A DNA stretch of 64,000 nt from contig DASVOS010000013.1 in NCBI GenBank assembly GCA_036383255.1, positions 62,001 to 126,000 on the forward strand. Reading direction: 5' to 3'. The notes under the pieces are model-generated. The model searched no databases, had not been told where the DNA came from, and saw only the letters and a program-made list of their open reading frames with translations. Of the stretch, positions 44,880-54,590 are shown in pieces. Positions within the stretch are counted from its first letter, which is position 1, and each line of letters begins with the position of its first letter. The position numbers and the translations under genes were made by a program. Origin of the DNA: Gammaproteobacteria bacterium (lineage in GTDB: Bacteria; Pseudomonadota; Gammaproteobacteria; Natronospirales; REEB76).

Positions 44880-47696
44880 TTACAGGGAGGCCAGGCGCTT
44901 GAGCTGCTCCTTGAGGCCCTGGACCGCCGTCTCGAACTCCTTCAGGCGCTGGCGTTCCTTCTCCACCACCGCCGGCGGGGCGTTATCCACGAAATCCGGC
45001 TTGCCGAGCTTGGCCTGGCACTTGCCGATCTCGCCTTCCACCCGCGCGATCTCCTTGGCCAGGCGCGCGCGCTCCGCGTCCATGTCGATCAAGCCGGCCA
45101 TGGGCACCAGGATCTTCATCTCGCCCAAGAGCGCGGTGGCAGAGGGCGGGGCTTCCCCCGCCAGAAGGCCAATATTCTCGAGCCGGGCGATGAACGTCAG
45201 CAGGGGCTGATATCTCTCTGCGCGCTCGCGATCCGATTTCGAGGCATCCTGCAGCAACACGGGGATCAGCTTGCCCGGCGCGATGTCCATCTCGGCGCGG
45301 ATGCGGCGCAGTCCCAGGACGAACTCCTGTATCCAACGCAGCTCCTGCTCGGCCGTCTCGTCGCGCTTGAAGTCGGAGGGCTTCGGGTAGGGCTGGATCA
45401 TGACGCTGGCGCCCGACTTGCCCGCCAGCGGGCCGAGCTTCTGCCAGATCTCTTCCGTGATGAAAGGGGTGATGGGATGGAGGGCGCGCAGCAGCGCCTC
45501 CAGTACCGTCACCAGGGTGCGGCGGGTGCCGCGCTGGCGGGCGGCACTGACGCCCTCGCCCTGCAGCGCGGGCTTGGACAGCTCCAGGTACCAGTCGCAG
45601 AACTCGTTCCAGGTGAACTCGTAGAGCGCCTGCGCCGCGAGGTCGAAGCGGTAGCCGGCGAACTCTTTCTCGACGACGCTCAGGGTCTGCGACAGGCGCG
45701 ACTGGATCCAGCGGTCCGCCAGGGAGAACTCCAGCTCGCCGGACATGCCGTTGTCTTGCCCTTCGGTGTTCATCAGCACGTAGCGGAAGGCATTCCACAG
45801 CTTGTTGCAGAAGTTCTTGTAGCCTTCGCAGCGCTTCAGGTCGAAGTTGATGGTGCGGCTGTAGGTGGCCAGCGCCGCGAAGGTGAAGCGCAACGCGTCG
45901 GCGCCCACCGCCGGGATGCCCTGGGGGTAGTCCTTGCGCACGCGCTTCTCCACCTTCTCCCGCACCTGCGGGATCAGCAGCGCGGCGGTGGACTTCTGCA
46001 CCAGCGCTTCGAGGCCGATGCCGTCGATGAGGTCCAGGGGGTCGATGGTGTTGCCCTTGGACTTGGACATCTTCTGGCCCTCGGCGTCGCGCACGATGGC
46101 GTTGATGTACACCTCGTGGAACGGCACGCGGCCGGTGAAGTACTGGGTCGCCATCACCATGCGCGCCACCCAGAAGAAGATGATGTCGAAGCCGGTGATC
46201 AGCACCGAGGAGGGCAGGAAGGCGTTGAACCGTTCCCACTCCTTGGCGCGTTCCGGCGTGTCGCCGGGCCAGCCCAGGGTGGAGAAGGGCCACAGCGCGG
46301 AACTGAACCAGGTGTCCAGCACGTCCTCGTCCTGGCGCAGCTCGCCCACGGGCTTGATGGGGGAGTGCTTGAGCGCGTCCGCCTCATCCTCGCCCACGAA
46401 GATGTTGCCCGCCTCGTCGAACCATGCCGGGATCTGGTGTCCCCACCAGAGCTGGCGGCTCACGCACCAGTCCTGGATGTTCTCCAGCCACTGCACGTAG
46501 GTGGTGCTCCAGTTCTCCGGCGTGAACTTGATGGCGCCGCCGCGCACCGCCGCGAGGGCGGGCTCGGTGATGGCACGCTTGCCGCCGGGCCGGCCGTCCG
46601 GCTGGGTGTCACGGGTGAGGTCCAGGAACCACTGGTCCGTGAGCATGGGCTCGATGACCGCGTCGGAGCGCTGGCTGACCGGCACCATCAGCTTGTGCTT
46701 CTTGGTCTCGACCAGCAGGCCCGCGGCTTCCAGGTCCGCCACGATCTTCTTGCGTGCGGCGAAGCGGTCCAGGTCGCGGTACTGCGCCGGCGCGTTCTCG
46801 TTCACCTTCGCGTCGAGCGTGAAGATGCCGATGACGGGCAGGTTATGGCGCTGGCCCAGCTTCTGGTCGTTGAAGTCGTGGGCCGGGGTGATCTTCACGC
46901 AGCCGGTGCCGAATTCCTTGTCCACGTATTCGTCGGCGATCACCGGGATCAGCCGGTCCGTGAGCGGCAGCCTGAGCTGCTTGCCGATCATGTCCTTGTA
47001 GCGCTCGTCGTCCGGATGCACCGCCACCGCCACGTCGCCCAGCATGGTCTCGGGACGGGTGGTGGCGACGGTCAGGTCCTTGCCGCCTGCGGCGGCGGGA
47101 TAGCGGATCAGCCACAGGCTGCCGTCCTTCTCCTCGTTGTTCACCTCGAGGTCGGAGACGGCGGTCTGCAGCACCGGATCCCAGTGCACCAGGCGCTTGC
47201 CCCGGTAGAGCAGGCCGTCCCGGTACCACTGCACGAACACCCGGCGCACCGCGGCGGAGAGGCCCGGGTCCATGGTGAAGCGCTCTCGGGTCCAGTCCAC
47301 CGAGGCGCCCAGGCGGCGCATCTGGCGGGTGATGGTGGAACCGGACTCCTCCTTCCACTCCCAGACCTTGGCCACGAAGGCCTCGCGTCCCAGGTCATGG
47401 CGGGTCTTGCCGGCGGCGGCCAGCTGGTTCTCGACGATCTTCTGGGTGGCGATGCCGGCGTGGTCGGTGCCGCCCTGCCACAGCACCCGCCGCCCGTGCA
47501 TGCGGTGGTAGCGGGTGAGGGCGTCCATGAGGGTCTGCTGGAAGGCATGGCCCATGTGCAGCGTGCCGGTGACGTTCGGCGGCGGCAGCAGGATGCAGTA
47601 GGGTTCGCCTTGGTCCGCGGGCGCGAACCAGCCGTGGCGCTCCCAGGTCTCGTACCAGCGGCCTTCCATGCCGCGGGGTTCGTAGGCTTTATCCAT
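44880..47696 (-). CDS. valS: Valyl-tRNA synthetase
   Basis: Charges tRNA-Val. 938 residues, class I: HMGH at 47-50, a CP1 editing domain (about 190-400, containing [17 protein letters not shown]), KMSKSKGN near 547, the anticodon-binding domain and a C-terminal coiled coil (about 875-938). It lies downstream of holC and a small gene, as in many beta- and gammaproteobacteria, but three hairpins separate it from them. Confidence 0.97.
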   Translation of the reverse strand: MDKAYEPRGMEGRWYETWERHGWFAPADQGEPYCILLPPPNVTGTLHMGHAFQQTLMDALTRYHRMHGRRVLWQGGTDHAGIATQKIVENQLAAAGKTRHDLGREAFVAKVWEWKEESGSTITRQMRRLGASVDWTRERFTMDPGLSAAVRRVFVQWYRDGLLYRGKRLVHWDPVLQTAVSDLEVNNEEKDGSLWLIRYPAAAGGKDLTVATTRPETMLGDVAVAVHPDDERYKDMIGKQLRLPLTDRLIPVIADEYVDKEFGTGCVKITPAHDFNDQKLGQRHNLPVIGIFTLDAKVNENAPAQYRDLDRFAARKKIVADLEAAGLLVETKKHKLMVPVSQRSDAVIEPMLTDQWFLDLTRDTQPDGRPGGKRAITEPALAAVRGGAIKFTPENWSTTYVQWLENIQDWCVSRQLWWGHQIPAWFDEAGNIFVGEDEADALKHSPIKPVGELRQDEDVLDTWFSSALWPFSTLGWPGDTPERAKEWERFNAFLPSSVLITGFDIIFFWVARMVMATQYFTGRVPFHEVYINAIVRDAEGQKMSKSKGNTIDPLDLIDGIGLEALVQKSTAALLIPQVREKVEKRVRKDYPQGIPAVGADALRFTFAALATYSRTINFDLKRCEGYKNFCNKLWNAFRYVLMNTEGQDNGMSGELEFSLADRWIQSRLSQTLSVVEKEFAGYRFDLAAQALYEFTWNEFCDWYLELSKPALQGEGVSAARQRGTRRTLVTVLEALLRALHPITPFITEEIWQKLGPLAGKSGASVMIQPYPKPSDFKRDETAEQELRWIQEFVLGLRRIRAEMDIAPGKLIPVLLQDASKSDRERAERYQPLLTFIARLENIGLLAGEAPPSATALLGEMKILVPMAGLIDMDAERARLAKEIARVEGEIGKCQAKLGKPDFVDNAPPAVVEKERQRLKEFETAVQGLKEQLKRLASL

Positions 47697-47787
47697 GGTC
47701 CGGGAGGCTTTTTCTGCTGCGCCGCGGGGCGCGGCATGAGGCGGGATTATATCAGCGGTGTGCTGCAGCCTAAGTGGAGGGCGGGGG

Positions 47788-47866
47788 ACCGGCGCAGGGA
47801 GGCGCCGGTGTTTTCCCCTCAGCTTCGCTGAGGGGAAAACAGAGGAAAAGGCCAGGATGGCCTTTT
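47788..47866. terminator. Three tandem hairpins between the 103-residue gene and valS
   Basis: Three perfect inverted repeats follow each other. They are AAAAGGCCA / TGGCCTTTT (47846-47866), GTTTTCCCCTCAGC / GCTGAGGGGAAAAC (47810-47840, 14-bp arms, TTC loop) and ACCGGCGC / GCGCCGGT (47788-47809). On the minus strand the first two each end in T-runs and can terminate transcription from holC and the 103-residue gene. The third lies about 90 bases before the valS start. They may also act as leader structures for valS. Confidence 0.75.
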
Positions 47867-47874
47867 TCGATAGA

Positions 47875-48186
47875 TCATTCTTTTCCGTTCTCGCGCAGAG
47901 CTTCCTCGACGATGCCGGGGATCTCCTCCCGGAGCTTCTCCCACACCTTGTTCACGAGGGTGGCGTGGATCTCGGCGGAGGCGTCGCGCAGCAGCCGGTC
48001 CGTGAGCGCGGCGATGCGCTCCGTCAGCACCTCGGATAGCAGGTCCTGGGGGATGGTGAGCACTTCCGGGGTGGAGGCGGGGACGGCAGCGGGCGCAGGT
48101 GCTGCGGCCGGCTCTTCGTCCACGATGTCCGTGAGCACCGGGATGTCCAGGCTGGGCGTGATGCGGGGCTTGCGCGGGTCTGCCAT
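47875..48186 (-). CDS. Conserved small protein between holC and valS
   Basis: 103 residues, acidic, with a Pro/Ala-rich middle ([12 protein letters not shown]) and a C-terminal amphipathic helix ([44 protein letters not shown]). No signal peptide or catalytic motif. It is one base from holC and likely cotranscribed. Similar proteins recur at this place in related genomes; function unknown. Confidence 0.7.
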   Translation of the reverse strand: MADPRKPRITPSLDIPVLTDIVDEEPAAAPAPAAVPASTPEVLTIPQDLLSEVLTERIAALTDRLLRDASAEIHATLVNKVWEKLREEIPGIVEEALRENGKE

Positions 48187-48187
48187 G

Positions 48188-48607
48188 TCAGAGCTTGTGG
48201 GTCTCGAGGGGGTAACCCCGGTCCTTATAGAAGCGGAAGCGCTCGCGCCCTTCCATCTTGCGGGTCTCGTCCCCGTCCACCACTTCCGCCACCCGCTCGA
48301 AGCGGGCGAAGAAGCCCGGCACCTCGGCGCCGAGGTTGATGAGCAGGTGGAAGCCGTCGGCGGGTTCGGCGCCGTGGCCGATGTGCACCGGCACCTCCGG
48401 TTCCGCGCCCGCGAGGCAATGGGGCAGGAAGCTGCGGTCGTGGTACGTCCACATCAGGTCGTCCAGTTCCCGGGCGGTGCTCTCGTCGGGCGCCTGCACG
48501 AAGACCTTGTGGCCCATGCCCACCACCTTGTCCGCCAGCTTGCAGGCGAACATCAGGCGCCCGCGCGGACCGTCACTCTCCAATATATAGAAGTCGACCT
48601 GGGTCAC
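48188..48607 (-). CDS. holC: DNA polymerase III subunit chi
   Basis: 139 residues. Chi links the clamp loader (via psi) to SSB. Family features are the start TQVDFYILE, CKLADKVVGMGHKVFVQAPDE and the core WTYHDRSFLPHCL with HIGHGAEP. The GTG start overlaps the pepA stop as GTGA, the classic pepA-holC arrangement. Confidence 0.92.
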   Translation of the reverse strand: MTQVDFYILESDGPRGRLMFACKLADKVVGMGHKVFVQAPDESTARELDDLMWTYHDRSFLPHCLAGAEPEVPVHIGHGAEPADGFHLLINLGAEVPGFFARFERVAEVVDGDETRKMEGRERFRFYKDRGYPLETHKL

Positions 48608-50088
48608 GCCTGGTCCAGGAGGTGCTGCACCAGCAGCGGCACCGGCCGGCCGCTCGCGCCCTTCTCGCCGCCGCCCTTCCAGGCGGTACCGGCCACGTCC
48701 AGGTGCGCCCAGGCTAGGTTCTTGGTGAAGCGCGACAGGAAGCAGGCGGCGGTGATGGCGCCCGCCTCGCGGCCGCCGATGTTGGCGAAGTCCGCGAAGT
48801 TGCTCTTCAGGCTGTCCTGGTAGTCCTCGTACAGCGGCAGCTGCCAGGCACGGTCCTCGGCTTTCTCGCCGGCGGCCTTGAGGCCCTGCACCAGGCGCTC
48901 GTTGTTGCCGAGCAGGCCCGAGACCACGTTGCCGAGCGCGATCACGCAGGCGCCGGTGAGCGTGGCGATGTCCACCACCGTCGCGGGCTTGAAGCGCTCT
49001 GCGTAGGTGAGCGCCTCGCACAGGATCAGGCGGCCCTCGGCGTCGGTGTTCAGGATCTCCACCGTCTGGCCCGACATGGTGCTGACGATGTCACCCGGGC
49101 GCGCGGCGTTGCCGCCCGGCATGTTCTCGGCGCTGGGCACGATGCCCACCACGTTCATCTTGAGGCCCATCGTCATCACCGCCTTGAGCGCGCCGAACAC
49201 GCTGGCGGCGCCGCACATGTCGAACTTCATCTCGTCCATGGACTGGGCCGGTTTGATGGAGATGCCGCCGGTGTCGAAGGTGATGCCCTTGCCGACGAGC
49301 ACGTGCGGCTTCTGCCCCTTCGGTCCGCCCTGGTATTCCATCACGATCATCTTCGGCGCCTGGTGGCTGCCGCTGGCGACCGCCAGCAGCGCGCCCATGC
49401 CGAGCTTCTTCATCTGCGCCGCCTCCAGCACCGTCACCTTGAGCTTGCTGCCCTTGGCGAGCCGGCGCGCCTCCTCGGCGAGGTAGGAGGGGGTGCACAC
49501 GTTGGGCGGCAGGTTGCCCAGGTTCTTGGTGAGCGCCACGCCGGTGGCGATCGCGCTGCCCGCCCGCAGCCCCTCCTCGGCGGCCTTGCCGTGGTCGCGG
49601 CCCACCAGTAGCGTCAGCTTGTGCAGCGTGGGACGCGGCTTGTCCTTGCCGTGGCCCTTGAACTGGTCGAAACGGTAGCCCGCCTCCTCGGCGGCTTCCA
49701 CCGCGTGGCGCACCAGCCAGTAGGCGTCCGCATCCTTGATCTCCAGCAGCGGGAGAGTGCTCACCGCTTCCTTCACGCCCGCTTCGCCGAGCGTGCGCAC
49801 CGCCTTCATCGTCGCCTTGCGGTAGGCGCGCAGGCCGAAGTCCTTCTCCTTGCCCAGGCCCACCAGCAGCACCCGTTCCGCAGCAGCCTTAGGCACGTCG
49901 AACAGGAGCTGCACCTGGCCGGCGCGGCCCTCGATCGCGCCGCTCTTGGCGACCTTGGTCAGGTAACCGTGGCTCGCCTGGTCCAATGCGTGCGCCGCGG
50001 ACGGCAGCTTGCCACCCTCGAACAGGCCGACCACGAGGCAGGGCGTGGCCAGGGATTCGGCGGCCGCGGACTTCAGGGAAAATTGCAT
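48604..50088 (-). CDS. pepA: Leucyl aminopeptidase (cytosol aminopeptidase)
   Basis: A two-metal M17 aminopeptidase of 494 residues; PepA also binds DNA in Xer recombination and carAB control. The active site is VGKGITFDTGGISIKP, then DMCGAASV, and the signature NTDAEGRLIL near 345-354. First gene of a pepA-holC-small gene unit and divergent from lptF by 140 bases. Confidence 0.96.
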   Translation of the reverse strand: MQFSLKSAAAESLATPCLVVGLFEGGKLPSAAHALDQASHGYLTKVAKSGAIEGRAGQVQLLFDVPKAAAERVLLVGLGKEKDFGLRAYRKATMKAVRTLGEAGVKEAVSTLPLLEIKDADAYWLVRHAVEAAEEAGYRFDQFKGHGKDKPRPTLHKLTLLVGRDHGKAAEEGLRAGSAIATGVALTKNLGNLPPNVCTPSYLAEEARRLAKGSKLKVTVLEAAQMKKLGMGALLAVASGSHQAPKMIVMEYQGGPKGQKPHVLVGKGITFDTGGISIKPAQSMDEMKFDMCGAASVFGALKAVMTMGLKMNVVGIVPSAENMPGGNAARPGDIVSTMSGQTVEILNTDAEGRLILCEALTYAERFKPATVVDIATLTGACVIALGNVVSGLLGNNERLVQGLKAAGEKAEDRAWQLPLYEDYQDSLKSNFADFANIGGREAGAITAACFLSRFTKNLAWAHLDVAGTAWKGGGEKGASGRPVPLLVQHLLDQA

Positions 50089-50228
50089 GCATGTCTCCGG
50101 TGGAGGGTTCGGGTACGCAGTGCCCCTGGCGTATCATGGACGCCTGCGGCCGCGGTCCCGGCGATCGGTTTTGTGGCCGCCATTCTAACCCAAGGCCCGC
50201 GCCACGCGATGAGACACCCGAGCGACGC

Positions 50229-51332
50229 ATGATACGCATCGTGGACCGCTATCTCGCCAAGGAGACGGTGCTCACCATCGGCGCCGTCACCGGCGTGCTC
50301 ATGCTGATCCTCCTCAGCAACCGCTTCGCCAGCCTCTTGGGCGATGCGGCCGCCGGGCGCCTGCCGCGCGAGACCGTGTTCACCCTGCTCGGGCTCGCCT
50401 CCATCAAGTTCTTCATCGTGGTGGTGCCGGTCGCGACCTTCCTCGCCATCATGCTGGCCCTGGGCAGGCTTTACCGCGACAGCGAGATGACCACCTTCAT
50501 GGCCTGCGGCGTGGGGCCGGCGCAGGTCTACCGGCCGCTGCTGGTCATCGCCCTGGTGCTGGGCTCGGCCATGGCGGCGCTGTCGCTGCAGGTCTCGCCC
50601 TGGGCCGAGCGCATGACCCACATCGTCAACAGCGCCGGCGAGCACGACGCGCAGGTCGGCAGCTTCGAGTCGGGCCGCTTCAAGGTGGACGACGACGGCC
50701 ATGGCGCGCTCTATGCCGAGCACGTGAGCAAGGACGGCAAGGACCTCGGCAAGGTGTTCATGCAGGGCCCGAGCGGCGACCTCATGGCGGTGGTGATCGC
50801 CGAGCAGGGCCATCGCCAGGGCAACCCGGACGTGGCCGGCGGCGGCATGCTGGTCCTCAAGGACGGTTGGCGCTACGAGGGCACGCCCGGCAAGGCCGAC
50901 TACCGCATCGTGCGCTACGCCGAGCACGGCATCGTCATCGATCCGCCCAAGCCCGAGAGCGGCCTCGACTCCTACGATGCCTATCCCACCGGCGAGCTGC
51001 TGAAGCTGCACGACCTCGCCGCCGCCTCCGAACTGCAATGGCGCCTCTCGGTGCCGATCTCGGTGGTGCTGCTGACGCTGCTGGCGGTGCCGCTGGCGCG
51101 CACCTCGCCGCGCCAGGGCCGCTACGGCAAGCTGCTCATCGCGGTGCTGGTCTACGTCATCTACTACAACCTCGGCATCCTCGGCCGCGTCTGGCTGCAG
51201 AAGGGCGTGACGCCCGCCGCGCTGGGCCTGTGGTGGGTGGACGGCATCTATCTCGCGGTGGTGGGGCTGCTGCTCCTGCAGCAGTACGGCACCCGTGGGC
51301 TGTTCGCCGCCAACTGGAGGCCGCGCGCGTGA
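50229..51332 (+). CDS. lptF: LPS export ABC transporter permease LptF
   Basis: 367 residues. Part of the LptB2FG inner-membrane complex that extracts LPS and feeds it to the LptC-A-D bridge. It has N-terminal helices (IVDRYLAKETVLTIGAV...), a periplasmic beta-jellyroll (about 130-260) and three C-terminal helices (LSVPISVVLLTLLAVPLARTSPRQGR). The ATG at 50229 gives the standard MIRIVDRYLAKE start; upstream in-frame codons overlap the promoter region with pepA. Overlaps lptG as GTGA. Confidence 0.95.
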   Translation: MIRIVDRYLAKETVLTIGAVTGVLMLILLSNRFASLLGDAAAGRLPRETVFTLLGLASIKFFIVVVPVATFLAIMLALGRLYRDSEMTTFMACGVGPAQVYRPLLVIALVLGSAMAALSLQVSPWAERMTHIVNSAGEHDAQVGSFESGRFKVDDDGHGALYAEHVSKDGKDLGKVFMQGPSGDLMAVVIAEQGHRQGNPDVAGGGMLVLKDGWRYEGTPGKADYRIVRYAEHGIVIDPPKPESGLDSYDAYPTGELLKLHDLAAASELQWRLSVPISVVLLTLLAVPLARTSPRQGRYGKLLIAVLVYVIYYNLGILGRVWLQKGVTPAALGLWWVDGIYLAVVGLLLLQQYGTRGLFAANWRPRA

Positions 51333-52390
51333 AGCGGATGGACCTCTACCTGGCGAAGGCGGTCATCGTCAACGTGCTGCTGGTGCTGCTGGTGCTCACC
51401 GCGCTCGCCAGCGTGATCACCTTCGTCAGCGAGATCCGCAGCCTGAGCGGCAGCTACACCCTGCTGGAGGCGGCGCGCTACACGCTCTACAAGGTGCCGG
51501 GTGGCATGTACAACATGTTCACCATCGCGGTGCTGCTCGGTGCGTTGCTGGGCCTCGGCGAACTCGCCGGCCACAACGAGCTCACGGTCATGCGCGTGGC
51601 GGGCGTCTCGGTGGCGCGGCTCGGCCTGTCCGCCCTGCTCGGCGGCTTGGTGCTGGCGGCTTGCTGCGTGCTCATCGGCGAGCTGGTGGTGCCTGGGAGC
51701 GAGCAGCAGGCAGAGGACCGGCGCGCCGAGCTCGTCAACGCCCGCACCAACGCGCTCGGCACCGGCGGCATATGGGCGAAGGATGGCTCGAGCTTCGTCA
51801 ACGTGCGCTCCATGACCAACCGCGACCTGGCGCGCGGCATCTATATCTATGACGTCAGCCCGGATCGCCAGCTCACCGGCGCCACCTTCGCTAACGCCGC
51901 GGAGTTCGGCCGGCTCCCGCCGGAACTGCACGGCGTGCGCGGCACCCAGATGAGCGTGGACGGCTCCAGCACTTTCCGGGTCCCCGACCGCGAGTGGCAG
52001 ACCTCCCTCAATCCCAACATCATCAGCCTGTTCACGATGGACTCCACCACCTTGTCCGCCGCCGGGCTCTATTACTACATCGGCTACCTGCGCGCGAACC
52101 ACCTGGACGAGCGGCGCTACGTGGCGGAGTTCTGGGGACACCTTGCCAAGCCCGTATCGCTGCTGCTGATGCTGATCCTCTCGCTGCCCTTCGTGTTCGG
52201 GCCGCTGCGTTCCGCCAGCACCGGTCAGCGGCTGCTGGTGGGCATGCTCATCGGCATCGGCTTCTACGTGGCGAACAGCATGTTCATGCAGAGCGGCGTG
52301 GTGTTCGGCATCAACCCGGTGCTCACGGCCTGGCTGCCGACGCTCCTATTGGGAGCAGTCAGCTTCCTTGCCCTCAGACGCATCAAGTAG
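51329..52390 (+). CDS. lptG: LPS export ABC transporter permease LptG
   Basis: 353 residues, paralogue and partner of LptF, with the same six-helix plus jellyroll layout (MDLYLAKAVIVNVLLVLLVL start; FWGHLAKPVSLLLMLILSLPFVFGPLRS near the end). The GTG start at 51329 overlaps lptF; an ATG three codons later is possible. The TAG stop forms part of the outer arm of palindromic element copy B. Confidence 0.95.
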   Translation: MKRMDLYLAKAVIVNVLLVLLVLTALASVITFVSEIRSLSGSYTLLEAARYTLYKVPGGMYNMFTIAVLLGALLGLGELAGHNELTVMRVAGVSVARLGLSALLGGLVLAACCVLIGELVVPGSEQQAEDRRAELVNARTNALGTGGIWAKDGSSFVNVRSMTNRDLARGIYIYDVSPDRQLTGATFANAAEFGRLPPELHGVRGTQMSVDGSSTFRVPDREWQTSLNPNIISLFTMDSTTLSAAGLYYYIGYLRANHLDERRYVAEFWGHLAKPVSLLLMLILSLPFVFGPLRSASTGQRLLVGMLIGIGFYVANSMFMQSGVVFGINPVLTAWLPTLLLGAVSFLALRRIK

Positions 52391-52582
52391 CCAAAAGCTG
52401 CTGCGCCCCGCATAGCTTCGTCTGTAGCAGGGATGCGTATGTGCCGGGGAGCACAGGGATGTGCGGGAGCGGCGAGCGCTTCGGACTCGCGGTCGGTCAT
52501 GCACATCAGAGTGCACTCCCTCCCGCTCGCCTCGCGCGCCTCGCTCTGCTTTGGCTCGCGACGCTTTTGGCGTGGTTCTAAT
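52388..52582 (+). repeat. Palindromic 3'-UTR element, copy B (between convergent lptG and RDD genes)
   Basis: The longest copy. Outer arms GCCAAAAGC (52390-52398) and GCTTTTGGC (52563-52571) match perfectly. The tip TGCAC-ATCAGA-GTGCA and the family core CGGACTCGCGGTCGGTCATG are shared with copies C and D. An extra segment of about 60 bases is present in the 5' half. The lptG stop lies in the 5' arm and the RDD stop lies in the 3' motif CGTGGTTCTAAT, so the element fills the whole convergent gap. Confidence 0.87.
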
Positions 52583-53051
52583 TCTTGGGATTGGAAATTT
52601 CGGCGAAGGAGGGCGCGGGTCTCAAGACCGTGCCCGAGAGCCGGTCGTGCCAGGTCTTCTTCTCCGGGTCCCACAGCGACCACCAGAAGCCGAGTCCCAG
52701 CGCCGCCCAGGAGAGGTAGGCAGCCAGGTAGCGGATGAGCGCCTGGCCCCAGCGCACCGAACCGCCGGTCCGGGCATCCACCAGCTTCACCCGCCAGGCC
52801 AGCATCCCCAGGGTCTGGCCGTTGCGCACCCAGAAGCCGCCGAAGAACAGGAAGCCCACCGCGAGGATGTAGAGGCGATAGAGGAGTTCGGCCAGGGGAT
52901 GGTCGGGGGTGATGGCGCCGCGCGCGACCGGCATGGCCACGGCGGTGGCGATGAACCAGAGGCCCAGCACCACCAGGGCGTCGTAGCTCGCCGCGGCGAG
53001 GCGGCGCCACAGCGGCGCGGGTCGGCTGTCGTCGGGATTCACGTCCGGCAT
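52578..53051 (-). CDS. RDD family membrane protein
   Basis: 157 residues with three to four membrane segments, starting PLWRRLAAASYDALVVLGLWF with the RDD-type Arg and Asp residues, and the later WRVKLVDARTGGSVRWGQALIRYLA signature. Function unknown; related proteins have been proposed as ion exchangers. It is next to lptG in many gammaproteobacteria. The stop codon lies within palindromic element copy B. Confidence 0.88.
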   Translation of the reverse strand: MPDVNPDDSRPAPLWRRLAAASYDALVVLGLWFIATAVAMPVARGAITPDHPLAELLYRLYILAVGFLFFGGFWVRNGQTLGMLAWRVKLVDARTGGSVRWGQALIRYLAAYLSWAALGLGFWWSLWDPEKKTWHDRLSGTVLRPAPSFAEISNPKN

Positions 53052-53067
53052 GCGGGCGGTTTCAAAG

Positions 53068-53143
53068 TGGCGCTCCCTGCGGGATTCGAACCCGCGTTTA
53101 AGCCTTGAGAGGGCTCCGTCCTAGGCCTCTAGACGAAGGGAGC
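53068..53143 (-). tRNA. tRNA-Glu (CTC anticodon)
   Basis: Full cloverleaf: 7-bp acceptor GCTCCCT / AGGGAGC, D arm GTCTAGAGGCCTAGGAC, anticodon stem GAGCC / GGCTT with loop CTCTCAA (anticodon CTC), T arm GCGGG-TTCGAAT-CCCGC, discriminator G and an encoded CCA. The D-arm sequence is that of proteobacterial tRNA-Glu. A strong promoter lies just upstream. Confidence 0.95.
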
Positions 53144-53164
53144 GTCGGGCCGAAAGGGAGTGGT

Positions 53165-53192
53165 ATTATACGGACGCGCCGGATTTGCTCAA
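53165..53192 (-). promoter_or_regulatory. Promoter of tRNA-Glu
   Basis: Minus strand: TTGAGC, 16 bases, TATAAT (perfect -10). Transcription would start near 53158, about 15 bases before the mature tRNA 5' end. It overlaps the upstream region of the divergent pcnB. Confidence 0.75.
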
Positions 53193-53231
53193 GTTCTGCG
53201 CCAAAATAACCTCCGGACCCACCGGAAACCC

Positions 53232-54590
53232 GTGAGCCGCATAGGAAGCCCGCTTATCCACCCGGTCATCATCCCCCGCGCCGACCACAGCATTTCGCGG
53301 GCGAATATCTCTGAAAACGCCCTCAAGGTGCTCTACCGGCTCAAGAACGCCGGCTACGAGGCTTATCTCGTCGGCGGCGGCGTGCGCGACCTCTTGCTGG
53401 GCCGCGAACCCAAGGACTTCGACATCGCCACCAGCGCGAGCCCGGAGCAGGTGGAACGGGAGTTCCGCAACTGCCGCCTCATCGGGCGGCGCTTCCGCCT
53501 GGCCCACGTGCGTTTCGGCGACGAGATCATCGAGGTCGCCACCTTCCGCGCCAGCGGCGCCGCCGACACGGCCGGGGAAGAAGACGACCCGGACCGGGCC
53601 CACGACGGCGGCACCGGCCGCATCCTGCGCGACAACATCTACGGCACGGTGGAGGAGGACGCGGTCCGCCGCGACTTCAGCGTCAACGCGCTCTACTACG
53701 ACGTGCGCGACTTCTCGGTGCGCGACTACGTGGGCGGCCTGCCGGACCTGCGTGACGGCGTGCTGCGCCTGATCGGCGACCCGGAGGTGCGCTACCGGGA
53801 GGACCCGGTGCGCATGCTGCGCGCGGTGCGCTTCGCGGTGAAGCTCGGCTTCAAGCTGCATCCCGGCACCGAGCGTCCCATCGGGCGCCTGAGCGGCCTG
53901 CTGGCGGACGTGCCTCCCGCGCGCATGTTCGAGGAGATCCTCAAGCTCTTCATGTACGGCTTCGGCGAGCAGGCCTTCGAGGCGTTGCGCCACCACGGCC
54001 TGTTCACGCAGCTGTTTCCCCGCACCGAGGAGGCGCTCGCGGTGGAGGAGCAGGGGTTCCCGCGCGTGTTCATCGCCAAGGCCCTCGCCAGCACCGACAG
54101 CCGCGTACAGCAGGACCTGCCGGTCACGCCCGCGTTCCTCTTCGCCGCGCTGCTGTGGGAACCGGTGCGCCAGGTCGCGTCGCAGCTCGAGGCGGAGGGC
54201 CTGCATCCCAGCGAGGCGCTGCGCCGCGCCTCCGCCGAGGTGGTGGACGAACAGGTGCAGCGCGTGGCGCTGCCGCGCCGCTTCTCCACGCCCATGATCG
54301 AGATCTTCACGCTGCAGCCGCGTTTCACCCAGCGCCAGGGCAAGCGCCCGCAGCGGCTGATGGAGCACCCGCGCTTCCGCGCTGCCTACGACTTCATGGT
54401 GCTGCGCGCCCAGTCCGGCGAGGCGGACCCGGAGCTGGCCGAGTGGTGGACGCAGCTCCTCGCCGGCGACCCGGTGGCACCGCCGCCGGCCGAGCCGGGC
54501 AGCGGCACCGGACGCCGCCGCCGGCGTCGCCGTGGCGGGCGGGGACGCAAGCGCCGCGCCGAAGGCGGAGCGGGGCAGGAGCCCGCCTGA
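53232..54590 (+). CDS. pcnB: Poly(A) polymerase I
   Basis: Adds poly(A) tails to RNA 3' ends, marking them for decay. 452 residues from the GTG at 53232. The nucleotidyltransferase core has LVGGGVRDLLLG (47-58) and DFDIAT (62-67), then RRFRLAHV, the RRDFSVNALYYD motif and the RNA-binding domain. The tail is strongly basic (GRRRRRRRGGRGRKRR), as in PcnB rather than CCA transferases. An earlier in-frame GTG (53160) overlaps the tRNA promoter and is less likely. folK follows without a gap. Confidence 0.9.
   Translation: MSRIGSPLIHPVIIPRADHSISRANISENALKVLYRLKNAGYEAYLVGGGVRDLLLGREPKDFDIATSASPEQVEREFRNCRLIGRRFRLAHVRFGDEIIEVATFRASGAADTAGEEDDPDRAHDGGTGRILRDNIYGTVEEDAVRRDFSVNALYYDVRDFSVRDYVGGLPDLRDGVLRLIGDPEVRYREDPVRMLRAVRFAVKLGFKLHPGTERPIGRLSGLLADVPPARMFEEILKLFMYGFGEQAFEALRHHGLFTQLFPRTEEALAVEEQGFPRVFIAKALASTDSRVQQDLPVTPAFLFAALLWEPVRQVASQLEAEGLHPSEALRRASAEVVDEQVQRVALPRRFSTPMIEIFTLQPRFTQRQGKRPQRLMEHPRFRAAYDFMVLRAQSGEADPELAEWWTQLLAGDPVAPPPAEPGSGTGRRRRRRRGGRGRKRRAEGGAGQEPA

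Noticed and set aside
44778-47831. A 1,017-codon open frame antisense to valS, and a 687-codon one antisense to metG (11205-13268)
   Set aside because: Long antisense frames are expected in GC-rich genes with strong third-position bias. The products are low-complexity His/Val/Gly/Arg-rich and match no family, while the sense strands encode intact synthetases.
53160-53231. Earlier GTG start of pcnB at 53160
   Set aside because: It lies on the tRNA-Glu promoter and the added residues do not resemble PcnB N-termini. The family-conserved part begins shortly after 53232.
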